Origin: DATEDA01 sp035286595 | GTDB taxonomy: Bacteria > Pseudomonadota > Gammaproteobacteria > Burkholderiales > SG8-39 | NCBI GenBank assembly: GCA_035286595.1 | Contig: DATEDA010000118.1 | Span: 5,658 to 69,657, forward strand | Length of the DNA stretch: 64,000 nucleotides | Reading direction: 5' to 3' | Shown here: positions 32,941-39,889 of the stretch, in pieces | Position numbering within the stretch: position 1 is the stretch's first letter | Layout: each line of letters begins with the position of its first letter | Notes under the pieces: model-generated | Database searches by the model: none | Seen by the model: only the letters and a program-made list of their open reading frames with translations | Told to the model about the DNA's origin: nothing | Translations under genes and position numbers: made by a program

Positions 32941-33435
32941 ATGAAAGTGTTCGGCTTCGCCGGCTGGTCCGGCAGCGGCAAGACCACGCTCATCGAACAG
33001 CTCATCCCGCGGTTCGCCCGGGCCGGCCTCACGGTCTCGCTGGTCAAGCACGCTCACCACTCGTTCGACGTGGACCAGCCCGGCAAGGACTCGTACCGTC
33101 ACCGGGACGCCGGGTGCAAGGAGGTCCTGGTCAGCTCGGACAAGCGCTGGGTCGTCATGCACGAGCTGCGAGGCGAGCCCGAACCAAGCCTCGACGAGCA
33201 GATCAAACGCGTGTCGCCTTGCGATCTGCTGCTGGTCGAGGGGTACAAGCACTATCCGATGCCGAAGCTCGAGATCCACCGCGAAGCGAACGGCAAGCCG
33301 CTCCTGCATCCGGAGGATCCGCACATCGTCGCGATCGCGGCCGACGTGCGGGTCGAGACCAAGCTGCCGCGATTCGACCTGGATGATCACGATCGGATCG
33401 CCGCCTTCATCCTCGCCTATAACGGATTCAAATGA
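32941..33435 (+). CDS. mobB: molybdopterin-guanine dinucleotide biosynthesis adaptor MobB
   Basis: This 164-residue GTP-binding protein assists MobA. The P-loop is 'GWSGSGKTTLIEQLI' (residues ~7-21) and is followed by 'LVKHAHHSFDVDQPGKDSYR', the classic MobB switch-like region. Later blocks are 'LLLVEGYKHYPMPKLEIHR' and 'DPHIVAIAAD'. It heads the mobB-moeA-moaD-moaE operon and overlaps moeA as ATGA. Its normal partner mobA is in the other cofactor operon 19 kb to the left. Confidence 0.94.
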   Translation: MKVFGFAGWSGSGKTTLIEQLIPRFARAGLTVSLVKHAHHSFDVDQPGKDSYRHRDAGCKEVLVSSDKRWVVMHELRGEPEPSLDEQIKRVSPCDLLLVEGYKHYPMPKLEIHREANGKPLLHPEDPHIVAIAADVRVETKLPRFDLDDHDRIAAFILAYNGFK

Positions 33436-34652
33436 CGAACGGCATGCTCTCCGTCGATGAAGCGCTGGCGAGGCTCCTCGCCGGCGCGCGGACCGTGAGC
33501 GAGGTCGAGACGATCCCGACGCTGGCCGCGACCGGGCGCGTCGTCGCGGGCGCTCAGGCCTCGACGCTGAACGTCCCGCCGCTCGACAACTCCTCGATGG
33601 ACGGCTACGCGGTCCGCGCCGCGGACTGCACATCGGGGAGTGCGCGGCTGCGCATCGCCCAGCGAATTCCCGCGGGCGCGGTCGGCAAGCCGCTCGAGTC
33701 GGGATCGGCCGCCCGGATCTTCACCGGCGCACCGATCCCGCCGGGCGCCGACGCCGTGGTGATGCAGGAGGTATGCGCCGTCGAGGTCGACCACGTCGTC
33801 GTCAAGCACCAGCCGCAGCCCGGCGAATGGGTCCGACGCGCCGGCGAGGACATCCGCGCGGGAAGCACGATCCTCGAGGCCGGGACCCGGCTGCGGGCGC
33901 AGGAGGTCGGGCTCGCCGCGTCGGTGGGCCTCGCGTCGCTTCCCGTTTACCGCAAGGTGAAAGCCGCGTTGTTTTCCACGGGGAACGAGCTCGTCATGCC
34001 GGGCGAGCCGCTGCCCGCCGGCTCGATCTACAACTCCAACCGCTTCACGCTCACTGGCCTGCTGCGGACGATCGGCTGCGAGGTCGACGATCTCGGAATC
34101 GTCCCCGACACGCTCGCCGCGACGCGCGACGCGCTGCGCCGGGCCGCGGCGGCGAGCGACCTCATCGTCACTTCGGGCGGCGTCTCGGTCGGCGAAGAGG
34201 ACTACGTGAAGCCCGCGGTTGACGCCGAGGGCCGGCTCGACCTCTGGCGGATCGCGATGAAGCCCGGCCGGCCGCTTGCGTTCGGCGGGGTCCGACGGGC
34301 GGACGGCACCGAGGCGAGCTTCATCGGCCTGCCGGGGAACCCGGTCTCCAGCTTCGTGACCTTCGTGCTGTTCGTCCGCCCGTTCGTGCTGCGCTGCCAG
34401 GGCGTGACCCGGCTCGAGCCGCACGCGTACTCGATCCGGGCGGATTTCGACTGGCCGAAGCCCGACCCGCGGCGCGAGTTCCTGCGCGTAAGATTGAACG
34501 CATCCGGCGGACTCGATCTGTTTCCGAACCAGAGCTCCGGCGTCCTCACCTCGACGGTCTGGGGCGACGGGCTGGTGGATAATCCATCGAAGCAGGCGAT
34601 CAACCGCGGAGACGTGGTCCGGTTCCTGCCGTTCTCGGAGCTGCTCGTTTGA
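33432..34652 (+). CDS. moeA: molybdopterin molybdenumtransferase MoeA (copy 2)
   Basis: This 406-residue MoeA has 'DNSSMDGYAVRAADC' (about residues 54-68), 'FTGAPIPPGADAVVMQE', 'STGNELVMPGEPL', 'TSGGVSVGEEDYVKP', 'MKPGRPLAFGGV' and 'FIGLPGNPVSSFVTFVLFV'. All domains are complete, so it should be active. It differs from copy 1 at many motif positions and is not a recent duplicate. Two MoeA paralogues in one genome have been proposed to separate Mo from W insertion in archaea; whether that applies here is open. It is coupled to moaD by a TTGA overlap. Confidence 0.94.
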   Translation: MTNGMLSVDEALARLLAGARTVSEVETIPTLAATGRVVAGAQASTLNVPPLDNSSMDGYAVRAADCTSGSARLRIAQRIPAGAVGKPLESGSAARIFTGAPIPPGADAVVMQEVCAVEVDHVVVKHQPQPGEWVRRAGEDIRAGSTILEAGTRLRAQEVGLAASVGLASLPVYRKVKAALFSTGNELVMPGEPLPAGSIYNSNRFTLTGLLRTIGCEVDDLGIVPDTLAATRDALRRAAAASDLIVTSGGVSVGEEDYVKPAVDAEGRLDLWRIAMKPGRPLAFGGVRRADGTEASFIGLPGNPVSSFVTFVLFVRPFVLRCQGVTRLEPHAYSIRADFDWPKPDPRREFLRVRLNASGGLDLFPNQSSGVLTSTVWGDGLVDNPSKQAINRGDVVRFLPFSELLV

Positions 34653-34912
34653 GCGCGAAACTCAAGCTGCTGTTCTTCGCCAGGCTTCGCGAGGACCTCG
34701 GCACCTCGGGCGAGGAGCTGGCGTTGCCCGCCGACGTCGGCACGGTCGCGGCGCTGCGCGCGCATCTCCTGGCGCGAGGCGGCGCGTGGGCAACCACGCT
34801 TGCGCAAGGCCGGGCGCTCCGCGTGGCGGTCAATCACGAGATGGCCGAGCCCGCGACACCGGTCCGGCCCGGCGACGAAATCGCGTTCTTCCCTCCCGTG
34901 ACCGGGGGTTGA
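34649..34912 (+). CDS. moaD: molybdopterin synthase small subunit MoaD
   Basis: This 87-residue beta-grasp sulfur carrier ends in the required Gly-Gly ('FFPPVTGG') that becomes a thiocarboxylate. 'KLLFFARLREDLGTSGEELA' at residues ~4-23 is typical. The start is a TTG overlapping the moeA stop; no ATG or GTG fits. moaE follows after two bases. Confidence 0.93.
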   Translation: MSAKLKLLFFARLREDLGTSGEELALPADVGTVAALRAHLLARGGAWATTLAQGRALRVAVNHEMAEPATPVRPGDEIAFFPPVTGG

Positions 34913-34914
34913 CG

Positions 34915-35385
34915 ATGGCGGTGCGCATCCAGACCGAGGACTTCGACGCCGGCGCCGAGATCGCCGCCCTGCGCGCGGGGAACCCGGCCGTCGGCGCGGT
35001 CGCGAGCTTCGTCGGCGTCGTGCGCGATCGCAACGACGGCGACGCGGTAGCCACGCTCACGCTCGAGCACTATCCCGGCATGACCGAGGGGGCGATCGAG
35101 GCGATCGTGGAAGAGGCGAGATCGCGCTGGGCGATCATTGACGTCACGGTCGTCCACCGCGTCGGCGAGCTGAAGCCCCTCGACCAGATCGTGCTGGTCG
35201 TGGTTGCCGGCGGGCACCGCGGCGACGCGTTCGCCGCGTGCGAGTTCATCATGGACTACCTCAAGACCCGCGCGCCGTTCTGGAAAAAGGAGCAGACGCC
35301 GGAAGGCGCCCGCTGGGTCGATGCGCGAGCCTCCGACGACGATGCAGCGGAACGCTGGGCGGGGCGCAAGAAGGACGTGGCCTGA
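34915..35385 (+). CDS. moaE: molybdopterin synthase catalytic subunit MoaE
   Basis: This 156-residue protein uses MoaD-thiocarboxylate to turn cyclic pyranopterin into molybdopterin. Family blocks are 'GAVASFVGVVRDRNDGD', 'LEHYPGMTEGAIEAIVEEA', 'VVHRVGELKPLDQIVLVVVAGGHRGDAF' split at residues ~80-107, and 'FIMDYLKTRAPFWKKE' with the catalytic Lys pair. It is the last gene of the operon; moaC is not in this window. Confidence 0.94.
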   Translation: MAVRIQTEDFDAGAEIAALRAGNPAVGAVASFVGVVRDRNDGDAVATLTLEHYPGMTEGAIEAIVEEARSRWAIIDVTVVHRVGELKPLDQIVLVVVAGGHRGDAFAACEFIMDYLKTRAPFWKKEQTPEGARWVDARASDDDAAERWAGRKKDVA

Positions 35386-35452
35386 GGGGGGGGCGCGCGG
35401 CGCGCCACCCTTTACGCGCAAGTCGGCTCCCGTTACTATCGCCGCTGCTTCA

Positions 35453-35500
35453 GGGAGATGGCATTCCTCCCCTAACCGCCGCAAGGCTGATGATGCCTAC
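35453..35500 (+). promoter_or_regulatory. fluoride riboswitch (crcB motif)
   Basis: The 48-nt segment has every element of the fluoride aptamer. P1 is GGGAG (35453-35457) with CTCCC. The loop strand GGCAT (about 35460-35464) can form the pseudoknot with ATGCC (35493-35497). The AACC linker, the hairpin GCC-GCAA-GGC, and the terminal CTGATGATGCCTAC are all present. This matches the conserved GAUGG ... CUGAUG-N-CCUAC layout of known crcB RNAs. It heads the antiporter-Usp-HAD operon, gene types repeatedly associated with this riboswitch, and should raise their expression when fluoride is high. Confidence 0.92.
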
Positions 35501-35781
35501 ATGACGCGCCCGACGACGGTGGCGGTGTAGGCCCTTCCGAAACCTCCACGTTGCTGCCGCCCGCGCGCGGGAATGGAGCGACTTCGAACGGAGGTGCCAG
35601 GTGTCTCTAGAACCGCCGCCGTCAGCGGAGCTTGTTGTCGAGGCGCGGCTCGAAGCCGCGACACCTTGCCGAGGGACGGGCGGGTTCGGCGGCGCGCGAT
35701 GCAGGAGCGGCGCCGCTTCGAGCCCGAATGCTGGTAGCCGCCAGATCGCGGAGACGTCTATGGCCGACGCGGGGATTCGAC
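35501..35781 (+). other. long structured leader between the riboswitch and the antiporter gene
   Basis: This 281-nt stretch has no convincing gene. It begins with a nine-codon reading frame (ATG 35501 to TAG 35530, MTRPTTVAV) directly after the aptamer, without a free Shine-Dalgarno. Downstream lie GC-rich hairpins, the clearest being CGCGGCT-CGA-AGCCGCG near 35645-35662. No T-tract terminator follows the aptamer, so the expression platform is not obvious; it might act on translation far downstream or through Rho. Confidence 0.5.
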
Positions 35782-36981
35782 GTGGGTGAGGTCTGGGGAC
35801 TGGCAGCGCTCTGGGTCGGGCTCGCTCTTCTCGCAACGCTTGTGTCGATCTGGTTGCGCATCGCCACTGCGCTCTCCGAGATCGCTGTCGGGACGATCGC
35901 TCAGCTGCTGATCGGCGTTCTGGTCGGCACCGCCGCGCTCGGCGCGGACCAACCGTGGGTGACGTTTCTGGCGGGCACCGGCGCGATCCTCCTCACCTTC
36001 CTCGCCGGGGCGGAGCTCGACCCCGAGGTCTTCCGCCGGAAGTGGAAGGAGGCGACCGCAGTCGGGTTGATCAGCTTCTTCGTGCCGTTCCTCGGCTGCG
36101 CGGCGGCGGCCCGCTACCTGCTCGGATGGGATCCGATGGCGAGCTGGCTGGCCGGCATCGCGATGTCGACCACTTCGGTGGCGGTGGTCTACGCGGTCAT
36201 GCTGGAATTCGGCTTCAACGTCACCGACTACGGCAAGACCGTGCTGGCGGCGTGCTTCATCACCGATCTCGGCACGGTCGTCGCGCTCGGCTTGATCTTC
36301 GCCCCGTTCACCTACAAGACGCTCGTGTTCGCCGCGGCAAACGCGGTGATGTTCATCGCATTGCCACGGGTGACGCCGCGGTTCTTCCGCCGTTTCGGCG
36401 GCAGACCCTCGGAGCCCGAAGCGAAGTTCCTGCTGCTCGGCCTGTTCGGCATGGGGGCGCTCGCGGTGTGGGCCGACAGCGAGCCGGTGCTGCCGGCGTA
36501 CCTGATGGGCATGGTCTTGGCGGGAACGGTCGGCAAAGACCACGTGCTCATCCGGCGGTTGCGGACGCTCACCTTCGGGCTGCTGACGCCGTTCTACTTC
36601 ATCCGCGCCGGATCGTTCGTCTCGGTCCCGGTGCTGATCGCGGCACCGGGTGCGTTCCTGCTGATGCTCGTCGTCAAAGTGACGGCCAAGATCGCCGGTG
36701 TCTACCCGGTTACGAAAGCCTTCAAGGCGCCGAACAAGGAGGCGATGTACACGACGCTGCTGATGTCCACGGGCCTCACGTTCGGCACGATCTCGGCGCT
36801 GTTCGGACTTTCGCACGAGGTGATCGATCAGGCGCAATACTCGGCGCTGGTGGCAGCGGTGATCGCGAGCGCGGTATTGCCGACCCTGATCGCCAACGCG
36901 TTCTTCATGCCGCGCCACTTGCTGCGCAAGGCGCACGGTGCCGAGGCGAGCACGCCGGCGCCGGCGGAGGAGATGAAGTGA
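35782..36981 (+). CDS. CPA2-type monovalent cation:proton antiporter
   Basis: I chose GTG 35782 with GGGGA six bases upstream, giving 399 residues and about 12 hydrophobic helices. Upstream frame sequence is Arg-rich leader RNA. Typical antiporter features are 'ALSEIAVGTIAQLLIGVLVG', 'LTFLAGAELDPEVFRRKW', 'SMAGIAMSTTSVAVVYAV'-like helices and 'ACFITDLGTVVALGLIF', where the Asp is the expected ion-binding residue. It is controlled by a fluoride riboswitch. Such antiporters may help cells tolerate fluoride by adjusting cation or proton balance; direct F- export is not implied by the family. Confidence 0.88.
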   Translation: MGEVWGLAALWVGLALLATLVSIWLRIATALSEIAVGTIAQLLIGVLVGTAALGADQPWVTFLAGTGAILLTFLAGAELDPEVFRRKWKEATAVGLISFFVPFLGCAAAARYLLGWDPMASWLAGIAMSTTSVAVVYAVMLEFGFNVTDYGKTVLAACFITDLGTVVALGLIFAPFTYKTLVFAAANAVMFIALPRVTPRFFRRFGGRPSEPEAKFLLLGLFGMGALAVWADSEPVLPAYLMGMVLAGTVGKDHVLIRRLRTLTFGLLTPFYFIRAGSFVSVPVLIAAPGAFLLMLVVKVTAKIAGVYPVTKAFKAPNKEAMYTTLLMSTGLTFGTISALFGLSHEVIDQAQYSALVAAVIASAVLPTLIANAFFMPRHLLRKAHGAEASTPAPAEEMK

Positions 36982-36991
36982 GGAGATGACG

Positions 36992-37408
36992 ATGTTCCAG
37001 CGGATCCTGCTCGCTTACGACGGTTCCGAGCCGGCGCAGAAGGCCTACGGGGTAGCGGCTGACCTCGCGCGCAAGTACGGCGCCGAGCTGTTCGTCCTGA
37101 CGGTCGCTCGACCGCCGGAGTTCGCCGAGGACGTCGAGACCGAGGCGATCATCGAGAACTCGCGCGACTACCACGAACGACTGCTCGTGCCGCTGCGCGA
37201 GCGGGCAGCGAAAGACGGCTTGCGGGCGCGCTTCGAGGTCGCGATCGGACATCCCGCGGAGCAGATCATCTACGGCGCCGACAGCGCGCAAGCCGACCTC
37301 ATCGTGGTGGGGCATCGGGGGAAGACGTTGTTCCAGCGCTTGCTGCTCGGCTCGATCTCAAAGCAAGTCATCCAGTACGCGAACTGCCCGGTGCTCGTGG
37401 TTCGGTAA
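36992..37408 (+). CDS. universal stress protein (UspA family), fluoride operon
   Basis: This 138-residue Usp-fold protein starts 'MFQRILLAYDGSEPAQKAY' and has the ATP-binding signature 'VVGHRGKTLFQRLLLGSISKQVIQYANCPVLVV' at residues ~105-137 (G-2x-G-9x-G[ST] pattern). I preferred ATG 36992 because GAGGAG ends six bases before it; ATG 36986 would overlap that site. Ten bases separate it from the antiporter gene. A Usp next to a cation antiporter suggests it regulates the transporter. Confidence 0.9.
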   Translation: MFQRILLAYDGSEPAQKAYGVAADLARKYGAELFVLTVARPPEFAEDVETEAIIENSRDYHERLLVPLRERAAKDGLRARFEVAIGHPAEQIIYGADSAQADLIVVGHRGKTLFQRLLLGSISKQVIQYANCPVLVVR

Positions 37409-37431
37409 GTGGCCCGGCAGCAGGGGCGCGG

Positions 37432-37902
37432 GTGATCAAGATCGACGTCCCCGGGTTCGGACCGCTCCAGCTCGAGCACCTCGTGCTCGACTTCAACGGC
37501 ACGCTCGCCGTCGATGGCGCGCTGCTGCCCGGGGTCGCGGAGCGGCTCGGGGCGCTCGGGTCAAGGCTCTCGATCCACGTCCTGACGGCGGATACGCACG
37601 GCACGGCCGCGCGGGCGCTCGCGGGCGTGGCGTGTTCGCTCGTCGTCGCGCCGGCCTCCGGTCAGGCCGAGGCGAAGCGGCGGTTCGTGGAGGCGCTGGG
37701 TGCCGAGCGCGTCGTCGCGATCGGCAACGGCCGCAACGACCGGCTGATGCTCGAGGCCGCGCGGGTCGGGATCGCGGTCGTCCAGGCCGAAGGGGCCTCG
37801 GCTCAGGCGCTCGCCGCGGCGGACCTCGTGGTCCCGACCATCGCGGATGCGCTGGATCTGCTCGCGCATCCGCTGCGGCTGGTCGCGACGCTGCGCGACT
37901 GA
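37432..37902 (+). CDS. HAD-family phosphatase (soluble P-type-ATPase-like), fluoride operon
   Basis: This 156-residue protein (GTG start) is a HAD phosphatase of the COG4087 type. Motif I is 'LDFNGTLAVDG', with Asn replacing the usual second Asp. Motif II is in 'VLTADT' and motif IV in 'VAIGNGRNDRLMLEAARVGIAV'. It resembles the phosphorylation domain of P-type ATPases without membrane parts. HAD phosphatases and pyrophosphatases are common in fluoride-riboswitch operons because fluoride inhibits such enzymes. The gene ends 11 bp from the convergent ATPase subunit D gene. Confidence 0.85.
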   Translation: MIKIDVPGFGPLQLEHLVLDFNGTLAVDGALLPGVAERLGALGSRLSIHVLTADTHGTAARALAGVACSLVVAPASGQAEAKRRFVEALGAERVVAIGNGRNDRLMLEAARVGIAVVQAEGASAQALAAADLVVPTIADALDLLAHPLRLVATLRD

Positions 37903-37913
37903 CGCGTTACGCC

Positions 37914-38510
37914 TCAGGTCCTCAGCCTCACCCAGAGCGCCTCATCCCGCTCCAGCTCCTCGAGCCGCGCCTCGACTTCGTTCAGCGTCGCATCGATCTC
38001 GGGCAGCAGCACGTCCTGCAGCGCTCGCACCCGCCGCACCGTGCGACGGTACTCGCGGTAGAGCCGCTGGAGATTGCCGGCGAGCGCCGCCATCTCGACG
38101 AGCTTCGGCAGGAGGCGGGCAAATGCGGCGCGGCACGCCTCGGCTTCGGGGGACGGGTTGACCGCCGGCTCGGCGCGGCTCGCCCCGCGGTCGAGCCGCG
38201 CCTCGAGCATTGCCACGCCAAGCAGCGACTTTCGGGTCGTGCGGACCGTCTGCAGCGACGCGTCGGCCGCGGGGTAACACTGCAGGCCGTGCAGCCCGTG
38301 GCGCGAGGCGGCAGCCTGGAGCGCTTGCATGGCCAAACCTTGAAGCTCTCGCAACTCCGCGCGCATGGCCTCGAACCGCCGTACCTCGCGGAGCATCGCC
38401 CCCGCGAGCAGCAGGCACTTCTCATCCAGGAACGCGTAGCCTTCGCGCATCGTCCGGCGCTCGTCCCTGAGCGCGATGACCGCGCTTCGCGTCGGCGCGA
38501 TTTCGCTCAT
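37914..38510 (-). CDS. ntpD: V/A-type ATP synthase subunit D
   Basis: This 198-residue protein is the central-stalk rotor subunit. It shows the family's long coiled-coil N-terminus ('PTRSAVIALRDERRTMREGY', residues 6-25, and 'LLLAGAMLREVRRFEAMR'). A matching C-terminal coil follows ('YREYRRTVRRVRALQDVLLP'), ending in 'ERDEALWVRLR'. It is the last gene of the leftward ATPase operon and overlaps subunit B by four bases. Confidence 0.92.
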   Translation of the reverse strand: MSEIAPTRSAVIALRDERRTMREGYAFLDEKCLLLAGAMLREVRRFEAMRAELRELQGLAMQALQAAASRHGLHGLQCYPAADASLQTVRTTRKSLLGVAMLEARLDRGASRAEPAVNPSPEAEACRAAFARLLPKLVEMAALAGNLQRLYREYRRTVRRVRALQDVLLPEIDATLNEVEARLEELERDEALWVRLRT

Positions 38511-39889
38511 GCGGCCCGGTCGAGATAGCGCGCGATCTGCGCGTCCGACAGCCGCGAGAGCTCGGTTCGCGGGAGCGAACGCAGGCAGCTCCAGCCGGCC
38601 TCCATGCTCGCCTCGAGCGTGCGCGCCTCGGCCTGACCGACCAGGTCCTGCTCGAAGCGCGCGCCGAACGCGAGGTGCCTGCGGTCGGTCTCCGAGAGCC
38701 CTTCCTCGCCGACCACGCTCGCGAGCACGCGCGCCTGCGTTGCACGCGCGTAGGCCGCGTAGAGCTGGCTCGCGAGCGCGGGATGGTCGGGGTGCGTGCA
38801 GCCTTCCCCCGTGCCGTCCTTCATGAGCCGCGACAGGCTCGGCAACACGTTGACCGGCGGATAGACGGCGGCGCGATCCAGCTCGCGCGAGAGCACGATC
38901 TGCCCCTCAGTGATGTACCCGGACAGATCGGGAACCGGATGCCCGATGTCGTCCGAGGGCATGGTCAGAATCGGCAGCTGGGTGAGCGTGCCCTTGGCCC
39001 CGTGGAGGCAGCCCGCGCGCTCGTAGAGCGTGGCAAGGTCGGAGTACATGTAACCGGGGTAGCCCTTGCGCCCCGGCACTTCGCCCTTCGCGCCCGCCAC
39101 CTCGCGCAGCGCCTCGCAGTAGTTCGTCAGGTCGGTCAGGATCACCAGCACGTGCTTTTCGAGCTCGAACGCAAGGTGCTCGGCGGCGGTGAGCGCGAAT
39201 CGCGGCGTGAGCAGGCGCTGCGTGGACGAGTCGCTCGCGAGGTTGAGGAAGAGCGCGGCGCGCTCGAGCGCGCCGGAGCGCTCGAGCGAACGGCGGAAAT
39301 AATCGGCGCTGTCGAACGGGACGCCGATCGCTGCGAAGACGATCGCGAACTCCCCCGGCGCCGCGCCGCGCAGCCGTGCGTTGCACGCGATCTCGACCGC
39401 CATGCGGTCGTGGGGCAGGCCGCCGCCGGAGAAGAGCGGCAGCTTCTGGCCGCGCACCAGGCTGTTCATCAGATCGATCGCAGTGAGGCCGGTCTCGATG
39501 AAGTCGCGTGGCGTCGCGCGCGCGACCGGGTTGAGCGGCAGCCCCTCGATGCCGACCGTCCGGGTGACCGGGATCGGCGGCCCGCCGTCGATCGGCTCGC
39601 CGATGCCGTTGAAGATCCGCCCGAGGATGCCGGGCCCGAGCCCGAAGGTGATCGGCTCGCCGAGGAAGCGCACCGACGTCTCGGCGAGCGCAAGACCGGC
39701 GCTCGACTCGAGGAGCTCGACGGTCAGATGGGTCTCGTCGATGGCCGCGACCCGCCCGAGCCGCGGCCGTCCGTCGGCCCCGCGCACCTCGACGGCCTCG
39801 TTCAGCCCGACCTCCAGCGTCCGGCGCAGGAAGAGCAGCGGCCCTTCGAGGCGCGTGGCGGCATCGCTGACGCTGACTCTAGGATGCAT
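38507..39889 (-). CDS. ntpB: V/A-type ATP synthase subunit B (non-catalytic)
   Basis: This 460-residue subunit has the regulatory-type nucleotide site. The P-loop is degenerate ('LPLFSGGGLPHDRMAVEIA', about residues 143-161), as expected for B subunits. Other signatures are 'GRIFNGIGEPIDGGPPI', 'LILTDLTNYCEALRE'-like and 'GEVPGRKGYPGYMYSDLATLYERAG' split at ~270-294. ATG 39889 overlaps the end of subunit A by 11 bp. Confidence 0.95.
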   Translation of the reverse strand: MHPRVSVSDAATRLEGPLLFLRRTLEVGLNEAVEVRGADGRPRLGRVAAIDETHLTVELLESSAGLALAETSVRFLGEPITFGLGPGILGRIFNGIGEPIDGGPPIPVTRTVGIEGLPLNPVARATPRDFIETGLTAIDLMNSLVRGQKLPLFSGGGLPHDRMAVEIACNARLRGAAPGEFAIVFAAIGVPFDSADYFRRSLERSGALERAALFLNLASDSSTQRLLTPRFALTAAEHLAFELEKHVLVILTDLTNYCEALREVAGAKGEVPGRKGYPGYMYSDLATLYERAGCLHGAKGTLTQLPILTMPSDDIGHPVPDLSGYITEGQIVLSRELDRAAVYPPVNVLPSLSRLMKDGTGEGCTHPDHPALASQLYAAYARATQARVLASVVGEEGLSETDRRHLAFGARFEQDLVGQAEARTLEASMEAGWSCLRSLPRTELSRLSDAQIARYLDRAA

